A stretch of DNA of 64,000 nucleotides, from assembly GCA_964036665.1 (NCBI GenBank), contig OZ038532.1, positions 18,503,037 to 18,567,036 on the forward strand, written 5' to 3'. A program made the translations under genes and the position numbers. This document shows positions 41,901-53,900 of the stretch, piece by piece. Position 1 is the stretch's first letter. The number at the start of each line of letters is the position of its first letter. The notes beneath the pieces are model-generated. The model saw nothing but the letters and a program-made list of their open reading frames with translations, searched no databases and was not told the origin of the DNA. The DNA comes from Gordius sp. MW1. Its lineage: Eukaryota > Nematomorpha > Gordioida > Gordea > Gordiidae.

Positions 41901-44900
41901 ACGCCAAAACCAAGTTGGTTTGGGAGGAGAGAAGCCGTTAAAGGTGAACGGATTCGAGAGGTTATTATTTTGGAAACCATGCGTCGGAGGACTGATCCAA
42001 CAACAATGGGTCGGATCGAACCATCTGGTTTTTTAAAAGCAATCAGTTTTCCACCAAATAGGAGAGGAACTATTTCAGAAGGAAAATGTCCCCGCCTTAT
42101 TATGTTACAAAGGTTGGTTAAGTTGGCTAGGAGAGCATGTGAACCGCTAAGTTGAGGTTTGGTGAGGTCCTGAAGGTAAATTGGTCGTATACCATCGAGG
42201 CCCCCGGCTGAGTCTTTTTTGAAAGACATAAGAGCTTCGGCTACTTCTTGGAGAGTGAAGTCCATGAGGGGAATATCTGAGACGTTTAGGAGGTTAGGCG
42301 GTAATGGATGACCTTCGGGGTGTTTTTGCAGGAGGAGGTCGAAGGTGGTATTGGTATTTGGCGCTATTGAGTCATCCGATTCCAGGATTTTAAGCGCTGA
42401 GCGGATTTCCATGTTGTTGATTTTGTTGGCTATCCTTTTAGCTTTGTTGTCAACTGGGTGATGGTTGCTTCAAGGGTGGTTTTAAGGGATTAAGGAGATC
42501 AAATTCCAAGATTGATGCTTTAATGTCTTTTGAGAGGTGCTTTGTAGCAGGGTTGGGGATGGCTAGAGTGTGAAAACTAAGGGTAAAGAGGCTTTCCCAA
42601 TTCTTATGATTAGCAGGGTTGTGTATGATTGAGGTAATAATTTGGTTTAGGAGAGTACTAAAACATTCACGAGCACCTCTGGGAATCCTAGAGATGGTGT
42701 TAGGTTTTTGGAGGCTTATTATTTGGCTAGCCCAAGAAGAGTCATTTTGTTTCGGGGGATTCTCAGGAGCAAGCACGTGCTCAGGGGTTGCGTTGTGGTG
42801 GCTGTTAAAGAAACTGCTACTGGAGATTGTTGATGTACTTAAGGGAAAAGAGTTTGAAAATGGGCAACGGTTATCACGGGGACCATGGATGATAAATTTG
42901 CCAGCTTTAGTGAGTGTAAAAGTCTTATTGCAAGATGGGCAATTTGTGGTAGGCATGTCAAAATGGAGAAATAGTAATGTAACAGCTTACATATAAGAAA
43001 TAGACATAGTTATATTGGTTATAGAGGAAGGATACGGGAAAAACTTAAGGATATAGTGGGAGAGCATTGATGTTGTTTAAAAAAAAAAAAAAAAAAAAAA
43101 AATTTGTTACCTTGATTAAGTAAATTATTTTGTAAAAGAGATGAGATTCCATATTGTAAAGGTTGGTTCTAATTATGTTACTACTTGCCTAATAAGGAAC
43201 ATTGGTGTCGTTTAATAGAAAAAAAAAATTACTAATTTTTGTTACCATGATTAGATGAATTATTTTGTGAAAGATATGAGATTGCATATTGAAAAGGTTG
43301 GTTCTAATGATGTTAAAAGATTCCTATGTTTATAATTTGAATGTTTGGGTATTTATTAGGTCTAAATGTGTGATGATTAAAAAAAAAATATTAAAAATAT
43401 GGAAGTTAAAAGAAAGTTTATGTTACCTTGTTTAGATAAATTATTTTGTAAAAGATATGAGATTGCATATTGTAAAGGTTGGTTCTAATTATGTTAAAAG
43501 ATTCCTATGTATATAATTCAAATGTTTGGGTATTTAAATTTAGGTCTAAATATGTGTTGATTAAACAAAAAATTTTTTTTAAAAATATGGAAGTTAATAA
43601 AATAGTGATAAGAAATGTATAAATAATTGAAATACTGACAGTGAAGGGTTTTGAGGTTAATAAATGGAGGATTCGGTATGCTTTGAATAATAAGTTGTGA
43701 TGTAATTAATTGGGTTGATTGTTTTCATTATTTGTGTGTTTGTGAAGAGTTTTTGAAGAGTTTCCAGGTAAATTAGTAGAGGATTCAGTTTGCTTTGATT
43801 AGTAGTGATGATGATAGCAGATCATTTGAGGGATATACAAATACGTATTTGGAATTGATAATGATTTTTATTTTTTTATAAATTAGAGTGTAGGAGTGAA
43901 TATATCATCGTTGTTATAATCACTTTACTTCATTTTTATTTTTTGAGACTTCATCTTCTCCTTTTTTTCCTGAAGATGGACCATAAGTGTCCGAAATATT
44001 GCGTTTTATTTCCCTAATTGTAAAAAATTTATTGCATAAAACGTGTTGTGTTATTAAAAATTTTATTCTTGATTTCGATCTAGGGAATTTATCATATCGA
44101 GTTGGATTTACTTAAAAACATAATTAATCAATAATCTCTTCTCTGATGATTTTATCTGAGGTTCTTTTTCCTCTGGACAGTTGTTTTCCATCATTCGCGA
44201 CTACTATCACCGTTTCGCCCTCTTGTAATAATATTTCCACATCTGGCTAGTCATTCACATATGCATCTATAACTTAATGAAGTAAATTATTTATTAAATT
44301 TTTCAAAAATTTAATTAATATAAAATAAATAATCAATAAAAATACATATTTTGTGTCAAAAAATAAAAAAAAATAAAATGTTCTGATTAACAGATAATCT
44401 TAGTGGAAACAATATATTAATCTATTTACAAGACAAATATTTTATTTTCAATTATTGCTCAAATATAACGTAAATGATTCTAATTAATTCATATTTTGTG
44501 TCAATAAATAAAATAAAGTATTATAATTGATAAATAATCTTAGCGCAAACTATATAACATATTAATCTATTTACAAGAAAAATATTTTATTATCAATTAT
44601 TTCTCAAAATATAACTTAAATATAATTCTAATTAATTCAGGCATTTTACTATATTTACCCTATTATTTCATGTTATGTTTATTTATACGACTTTTCCAAT
44701 ATATTCTGTAATCAAAACTCGATATTAATTGTTTTTATTACAAAATATTTTTACGTATAAAAATTTATTTTCGCCTCCGTCAGCTAAGCCTAGGACCATG
44801 GGGGTGGGGTGCATATTAAAAGTTTTTACTAATTTAGTTATTAAAATTTTGATCGATGCTATAGTGATAGCGCCTTTAACTGACTATGCGTTATTGCTCA

Positions 44901-47900
44901 AGCGTCTCCAAGTCACTATGCGCTAATTTATAGCGTCATTAAGTAGTTGGCGCTTATAGCGTCATTAAGTAGTTGGCGCTTATAGCGTCATTAAGTAGTT
45001 GGCGCTTATTGCGTTAGCGCATACAAACGCCATGTCATATAGAGGGGAGGCGCTCTTTATTTTCACGCGATTTTAAATTTTTTAGTGTTTTAATGTTTTA
45101 ATGAATGACTAAAATGACCGAAAAGTGCTTACGGAAGATTGGTTGTTACATTAAACCATAGCTGGAGATTAAATATTGAGTTTTGCAAAAAAAATTATAC
45201 AGTAATATTGTGGTTAAGCTTTAGGCCAAGTGTTTGCTAATTTGTGTTATTTATTTTGAGGCACCTTTTTATTTCATCTAATATTTTTTAATTTTTATTA
45301 TTTTAATTTAAGATTGTTTTTTAATTTCTATATGTTCGTTGTTTATGAATAATATTTTTGACAAAACTTTTTATTTTCAAATTGTTTTTTATGATTTTAA
45401 CCAGCAAAATCAATGATATGCATACCTATTCCTCACGTCGTTTTGTACAATGTTTCTATATAAAGTTAAGTTTTATTTTTCAAATAAAATTTTCGAAAAG
45501 CCCATTATTCATACTTAAACAATAACACTTTATAATTTATTTTAAACTTCTATTACCTTTTTAAGGTCCTTGGCTCATCAGCCTCTCATTGGTAAAATGC
45601 CTGGGCACGAAGCCAAGAATACAAACACCCCCTACACATTACTCCTTTGCACATCTAAAGTTAACGTCAATTTTGTGCTGGAGATATTGCGAATCGTAAA
45701 TAGCCATTTGAATCAGCGTTACTTGTGCTCGACCCTCATGGGCGTAGCCAAAAGGGGGGGGGGCCTCTATATCCAAAAATTTGTTGGAAATTATTCAAAT
45801 TATGGCTAAATTTTCAAAAAATCATAATTTTGCCCATCCCATAATCATTATTGCCCCCCTCTAATTCCAATGCTGGCTACACCCATGTCGACCGTTATAG
45901 ATTTGATATTCTGATTATCCCATTTTTATTTAAATTGTTGTCCTTTAATTTGCTGTAAATGTGGTAGTTTTTCTATAACAACGAATTTAAATTTTTTGCT
46001 ACCCCCCCCCCCCCCATCATAACTCCCTATGTCTTAAAGCTAATTTTGATATAAGGGGCGTTCCATGCCAAGTCGATCATAGAAACGCGTTTATCGGCCG
46101 ACCTCTCCCCCCCCCCCCATATTTTTATGATATTTGGTGCAAATTTGACATTATAAAATTCTGAAATTCTTAGCTAAAAAATTATCGAATTTTCCCTAAT
46201 GACCCGATGTCGTAAAAGACCGATTTTATTCCTTTGAACCCCCACAACTCGAGAAGTAGTCGTCTAAATGAGCTTAAAATTTCAAAATTTTATAAAAATC
46301 TGGGGGAGGGTCGACCCGAAAACGTGGCGATTGCACATGGAATGCCCATATTTATCTTACTTTTATATATGTTTATCTAAACTACAACTAAATACTCATT
46401 TAGTTAAGAAGCCGTATATTAGTTTACAGCCCTTAACTTTGATTATTTTTTGCATGTAGGGTCTTCAAATGCAACATTCTGCCTTCGAAATTAAGGAAGA
46501 TATCGTGCAATTGTACAGATCTTGGATATTGGTAAAACATAAATAAGCAATCTTCTAGTTGATGAATTTTCTTTTGCTCGACCAATCTTTTTAGGCTTTA
46601 ATTGATAATTAAATTTTACAGTCTTTTGAATAAATATAACCTAGCTGATGAATACTCATCCTCGAAGAGATATTAAAACTTAATAATGCTATTTATTTGA
46701 TTGGCTGTTCCAGGTCTTAATTAAAGCTACGCTGACGGGAATTATTTTTTAAAAATCAGTAATGTTGTAAATTATAGGTGAGTCGTCAGTCTTAATCTAG
46801 AGATATAATATAATAGGGTATTTACATAACTTTATGGTCGTTTTAAATATAACTGCTACATATTTGTAAAAGGTAGCATTGGATGCCATAAAAAACATCA
46901 GCTAATTCAAGCGTTATATTAATAATCTAATGTAATACATCATGAATTTTGTGCTTTTTAGTGAAACCTTCATATGTAACTCTTTCTTTTCAATGAGATG
47001 TAGCTTCTAGTTATAATAATTGGGCTTTATCGCATCACACTTCAATCATAGATATCTAGCGTGTCAAATAATATTTTGAAAATTTAAAATTTGGAGAAAT
47101 TACTAAGGAACAAACTATAAAAATGTTCAAGCGCGCCCACATGAAATTCACCTTGATGCTCAAATTTTAAAACGTTCTCAATCCTTAACAATAGCACAAT
47201 AAAATCGTTAATAAAAAAATTGTATAATATTCACCTTCATAGGAACCCGAATTTAGGCCACCTTTCATGCAAGAAGAGGCCGAATCTTTTGGTATCGAAG
47301 CGTCTCCCTCCGCCGCGCTGCTTAACGCCGCGGAAGATCATCACCTCGGAGCCGGTTTTCAACGTAGCGTCAGAACATTGCTTTGTTCCGCTGCGCAAGT
47401 TTTCCTCATAAGTCCACCGCAGCCATCTTTAATTTCTACCACGTCACTCGGGCCTAATCACGACGAAGAGGTAATAACATTTATTTAATAAAAAAATGAA
47501 TATTTTATGTTAAAATGAAAAAATTAAATGTTTTTATAATATTTAATGCATTTTTCATAAGTCAAATTTGGAAGAATTTCCCTAAATAATGGCAAAGGTT
47601 AAGTTAACTGACCTTCGTTTAAACGGCAAACAATTAAAAACCTTAAAACTCTGTCGTTTTCCATTATTATTTTAACATTATAAAATACAGAATAAAATAA
47701 AATTACCTATAAAAAATAGATTAAATAAATAAATATGACAATTTTGTTGTTAAAATTTAAATATCAAGGTTTCATAGATTGTAAAATTTATCTTTTAAAG
47801 AAAGGTAGCCATTTAAAATTTGGTTCCACAGAACCTCTTTCACCTTCCCTCACAAAATGTAACTTGACCCAAATTATTTAAGGGTAAGTGGCAAAAAATT

Positions 47901-50900
47901 TGCTTTTTTGATTAATTGAATATAGATATTGATTATTGATAAAAAATTAATCTTTTTTGTTTTGTTTATTTAATTTCGATCTACTAATGCTCCTTTGGGT
48001 TAAGATTTAATAGCATTTTAGCATCAATTTAATGAGTTGGCTTTAAGTCAAGCAATATATAAACGACATCTACTTAGGCCAAACACATGGTAAATCTAAA
48101 TTTAAATACTTCATAAAATTATGAAATTATTTAACGATATTAAAATGCAATAAAGCAAATTATATATAATCACGTGCTTTTTAGTACGAAATATGCAAAC
48201 GAGTTCTCAACCTATTTCGTCAGGTCGTCATGGCAACCCCTTTGAACGAATACTCCTGGTACTGAATTTTTTTTTCAAATATTTTTTTAACCTGTCAATA
48301 AATTTATTTTATAAATATGAATATAATTTTTGGACGATTTCTAAATCTTTTCTTAAAGGACTCGCGTTGTTTCTATGTCAATTTTGTATTTTAATAATAA
48401 AAAATTAAAAAGCGATAAAATATTCAATAAGTTTTGTTTGAGCATGACGTTTATTTATTGTTTAGGAGGGCGGTTATTACCATCCTGCTTGAGGTGATCA
48501 AAACTTTGAAAAGCCGCGAAGAGATAGGTTTAAACGGGGCGGCTATGTTTCAATTCGGCAATAATAGACTGCTCGGTGCTTTTATTCAGGTTTATTTGTT
48601 GTTTAATTTTCATTGTGTTTTTCTTCACCTATTTTGCTTTAATGTATAATAATTCATTGCAAACTAATCAAATGCGCCAAAAATTAATAAAATATTTAAT
48701 TATATTATTTATCTTTATTTGCAAAAGAAGAAGGTTGTTGATTTTTTGGGGAATTAAAATTATATGGCGCAAGTTTTAAAAATTCAAAAACATAAAATTT
48801 TGACTGACTTTTTATTTACTGGTTATTTTAAAAGAGCCTCCATGCCATCGATTTATACAGTATATATTTTTATCATGAACACTATGTCTATTTACTCATA
48901 TATTTATTAAGTTTATTTATCTTTCCACAAATTATAACTGCATCTTTATTTTAATATTAATTTATATATTTGCCCTTTTAAAATTGTCAATTTTTATTTA
49001 TTGCATTTATTTATATTTTTTCATATATTTAGACGCTTTTGGTGACGTTCATCAAGGCCTGCCTTAATATACGTTTGTCGGGCGAGGTATGGGAAGATCT
49101 TTCAACTACCCTTAAATCTTTGATCGGATACGACGAACTGTTCGTGGAATGGAGCGTAACTTTTTTTTATTCATTTAATAAATCTATTTCTATAGCATTT
49201 TTATTATGAGCATTTTGATAAACAGTTTTCTTATAGTATTATTGTTATCGCCATCATAATAAGCATAACAACTATATTTCAAGCATTATTTATTGCCGAA
49301 GTTTGGTGTTTGGGAAATTTTTGCATCGTTTAATTGTATCATAACTTTCAATCAAGCGCTTGGGCTTAGCTAGAGAGAGCAGAGGGCAGCTGCCCTTGTG
49401 GGCCTAGCTAGGGGGGGGGGACAGGGAGGGGCGGTTGCCTCTAAATCCAAAATTTGTTGAAATTTATCAATATTAAGGCTAAAATTCCTAAAAATGATCT
49501 TTTTGCCCCTCCCTAAATCATTATTGTCCCCCCCTCTAATACCAATGCTGGCTACGCCCATGGCTGCCCTTTATAATTGATTTGATAAAATTATCATTAT
49601 GCGTCTTCCTCAGTTAAAAGTAGACATTTCTAATTTGTTGGCTACGTCCCCGATCGAACATTATAATAAACGGCCATTTTAAATATCTATAGCTTTAATT
49701 AAAAGTACCATTTGTCATTTGTGTTTGTATACGAGATAAATTATTGCCACGTTAGGCTACGAAACCTTTTACCGAATAACACCGTTTTGGTGCAGAACTG
49801 CTTAGTTAATTTTTTCTCTAAGGCTTTATGATTTTTGTTCGCAGAAAACAATGGATACCCTGATTCGCATATACGCGAGACAGGTGTTTGGACTGGACCT
49901 TTCTAATTTGCCTTCGGATAGGCTGACCGAGCAAAAGTGTAAAAAGAGACGCGGTCAATTACTACTACAATCCTCGACCCAAATACAAACTTCTACCTCT
50001 TTGGGCCAATCCATTCCTGCTCCAGATCCTCCCGTTCGGATCAAGAATTACGCCGGCGGTTCTCGTTGGGGTCCTGAGAGACCCCAGTCTACGCCTTTAC
50101 CACCACCACCCCCTCTTTGTCAAGTAGCTAGCTTTTACTGTGGAAACTGCTTAATTTTTTAATGTTTCGCTAAATATTGTTATTTTTGCCAAAAAATGCC
50201 TGAGATTTTCCCAAAAATGTCTGCTTGTGCTTAATTTAAATTGGTCTTTGTGTTAACCTTAACATTACAATTGTCACATTATTAATAGATGCTCACTTAA
50301 TAATGGTAGTTTTTTTAAATGACAGATTCTTTTTGACAATGCAATTTTTGACTTAAATACAGCAAACTATCTTTCAAAAAATCTTTTAGCTTTGGATCAA
50401 GCAGAGGTCAAAAGCTTTATATGCCAAGCTTTTAATGATATTTTGTTTATATATATGTCTCCCTTCCAAAATGAATTTTAATAAATTTCATAAGGCTCCG
50501 TGCCTTAATAAGTTTCTGATCCAGCCATTCCAAGCTAAATGTTTCACCTTCCAATAAACTTACTTTCTAATAGGTTTCCAATGACGTGGCTCCTAAAACG
50601 TCCCAAACCACCAGTTATTTTGAAGCTGGCACCCGAATGTCATTATGTCCAACGGTATCCAACCCTGTCACGACCACGGGTAAAAGCACAATGGCAAAAA
50701 TGCGTGCAGATTATGTTTCATTTTTAAAAATGTCTTTAAATGCCAATTTCTTTGGCAATCAGCGCATGAATTAAGGATAGGACAATGAGTAGTTGACGTA
50801 GCCAGGGGAGGGAGGGCTGCCCCCCTCTAAATCCAAAGATTTTCTAAAGTTTATTAAAATTATGGCTAAAATTGCCAAAAATGATCATTTTGCCCCTCCC

Positions 50901-53900
50901 TAAATCATTATTGCCCCTCCCTAAATCATTATTGCCCCCTCCTTAATCCCAATACTGGCGACGCCCATGGTTATAATTCTTCAAAGTGGAGGTTTTGAAA
51001 CCCCGACCCGAATAGAATTTTAAATTCGTCTGATTTAAGCGAGTTTTGCAATATTTTATTATTTTTGAAACACAAACATTTATTATTAGGAATATGAGAG
51101 TTATGTCTAGGAAAGGTTTTTGTGAACTTACTATGATATGCACAGTTTTCATTTTCATCCGATTATTGTCATGTATATTTGATGAGCCCAACGGCTTCAT
51201 TTAAAAGGCTCTTCTTTAAACAGACAGTCGTGATTTCTCTTTTTGTTTTTACCTTCGACCTTATAGTAAAATTATAAAAATAGAGTGACTTAGTGATTTA
51301 TGTATTCTCTTTTCTTTAGTCGAAACTGGGACCGCCTCTCAATTTTTTGGTTTGGACAATAGGGCAACCATCAAAAAAATAGCACCCGACGTTCCCCCTC
51401 CTCCCAGCAAATTGACACAAGCTAAGGGTGGTACTACACCTCCCACCCACCTATCCTCACTCAAATCCTTTAGCTCACGAGCCAGTGGTAGATTATAATG
51501 TTGTAAAAACGGCTGGGCTTTTTTGGTCGTCTTTTGGTTTTAGTCGACTTAACATGAACAGACCAAAGGCTTTTTGGTATGTTTATGTTTAGTCGAGTCA
51601 ACGAAGATTAATAGACCAAAATTCCTCTAGTTTTTTTATGTTAAGTCGACCAAATGCAACACTGGAAGGTGGCATTCTTTTATTCATATTTTATTCTAAC
51701 CCTATATTAGGCTTTAAATATTTCATTTTCCTACATATATTTTATTTACAAAAGTTTGTATATACCTAAATAAGGTTTCAACTTCTTGTTTGATTTTGGG
51801 CTATATATATATTAATTTTTTGCCAAGACGCGTCTACGGCCACTTCCATGGGCAACGGTGACTTATTAGTGATGAGTAATAAAACTGTGATTGAGGGGGG
51901 CAGCATAGAGTTGGATAGTAATTTGGATGAAGAAGATGATGATCAGTTCAGAAGCACAAGTAGGGAAGAATCCGACATATTGTCCAGCTACAAAGATGAC
52001 AATCTCATGCATTATTACGACCCTATAGCCCCTCACCCACAAAGTCAACAATCAAATATCAACGACACGACACTAACCGACATAGACAATGGTAAGATGA
52101 GTCCTATAAGGTAGTGTTGTAAAAACGGTTACGTTTTGTTTGGCCGACCTATGGTTTTAGTTGACTAAACCTAACCACTGTTTATGCGACTAAGAAAAAT
52201 AGACCCAAAAAGCCTTTGGTCTGTTTACGTTTAGTCGACTTAAATCAAAAGTCGATCAAACAAAACCCAGGCGTTTTTATAACACTACCATACGGACACT
52301 CTTTCTCCTTAAAAAATTAATAGCACTTTGGGCGAAGTATAAATTTTTTAATTTTAAATTGTTCTCGCCCTTTATGGGTTAATTAAAACGTGCGAGTTTA
52401 TAGGAGGAGAAGATCCAATGAAAAAATGTAATGCATGCCATCTCTATTATAATTTCTTTGTTTTTAGCAAAATTATAATTTGGGTAAAGGTTATTAAAAA
52501 AGTTCCATTTATCCGTCTCTGAACATTTACGTGTCAATTTAGTAGAGGTATTTTAGGCTCGAGCTGCGTAACTGCCGAAAAAACGTATAATCGTTCGTAA
52601 GGTAGCTGCATAATCAAAGTCCTTAAAATTTCTCTTATTCAAAATAAACGCTACTTGCTTTGCAGCATAAGTTTGAGTAAAATTAACGTTGAATGATCCT
52701 TAAGCGCTATTATATAGGAAACCAATGGTGTTTCACTCACTGGTTCGCAATCATTTTTCCAGAGGCTTAGTGAAAGTTTGTACTTGCTAATGTGCTCACG
52801 ATTTTTCAAATTTTTCTTAATGTTTTTAATATTTCTTTTATAAAAATTGAATGAGGACGAGTTTTAAAAAGTAAGATAAACCAAAATAAGCAGCAAAAAT
52901 AAAGAGCAATTAACAAGAATTTTGGCCTCGGGCCAGGGTCAGACAATGTAGAAGTAAGCTACGTCATCATTAATTTGCAGGGAATTAGTTAGCTTTCGTA
53001 ATTATCCGTTACAAAGAAACAACCTAGACAAATTGCCAAAAGAAATTATAAACGAAAATATGCACAAACAAGGATTTAGGCCTCGGCCAACATGGCTACA
53101 CTTTTTTTACCTAATTTTACCCTTAACCTACAACTGAGGAGACAGAATCATAAAATTTTAAGTATTCATACAAGGTTGGGCAAATCAGGATGCGAATTTT
53201 AAATCAACTACGAGGGGTTAGATGTTAATTAATTTAATCTAAAAATTGTATTGACCGATTTAAACAATTTTTGACTTATCCAATAGTTAGATCCGACCAA
53301 ATTGTTATTGGGACTGTGAACAATGGCGACTCTCGCGATGCCTCAAATACTCACGTCCTATTAGGGGGAACCGTTACTAGTTGGAATTCCCAATCGGCAG
53401 ATTACATGTGGAAACGCATGCTCGCCATCCTAGGAAATCCCAATGAAATAACCGATTCTCGCCTAAAATACCGTTTGACCACTTACCTTTCTACGCTCTT
53501 CGATCATTTTGCAAAAGTAAGCCAGGGGTAACCTGGTTGCATTCTAATGCAAAAAATTTTTCATTCTGAGTTATATGGCTAACCGAATCTATCGATTGGT
53601 TCCTATCTTTTACGACCTAGGTTGTAGATTATTCCATTCATAGTAAAAAATTATGATCATGGGCGTAGCCTGGGGGGGGGGGGTGGCAGGGAGGGTGTGG
53701 CTGCGCCCCTCTAAATCCAAAAATTGTTGAAATTTATTAAAATATTTCTAAATTTTAAATCATTTTGCCCCTCTCTAAATCTTTATTGCTCACCCCCTCT
53801 AATTCCAATGCTGGCTACGCCCATGGTTTTGATAGAAGTAATTTGTAATACAATTTTCCTTTAGTGAACCATGGGTAAAATTGTCATGTTTGAGTGGCTT

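Larger units (their letters stand above)
40144..42956 (-). mobile_element. Non-LTR retrotransposon with restriction-like endonuclease, in RALGAPA intron 9 (antisense)
   Basis: This minus-strand element has an N-terminal zinc finger, reverse transcriptase and a C-terminal zinc knuckle plus restriction-like (PD-(D/E)xK-type) endonuclease, the architecture of early-branching LINEs (R2/R4/CRE/NeSL group). Coding runs 42956 to 40144 with only two frame breaks, near 42,450 and 41,460. Upstream (+ side) are tandem repeats and an A-run at 43079-43102. The exact clade is not assigned. Confidence 0.88.

Noticed and set aside
43079-43102. A-run at 43079 as the poly(A) tail of the REL LINE
   Set aside because: The LINE is on the minus strand, so its 3' tail should appear as T-run near 40 kb. 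This A-run lies on its 5' side.
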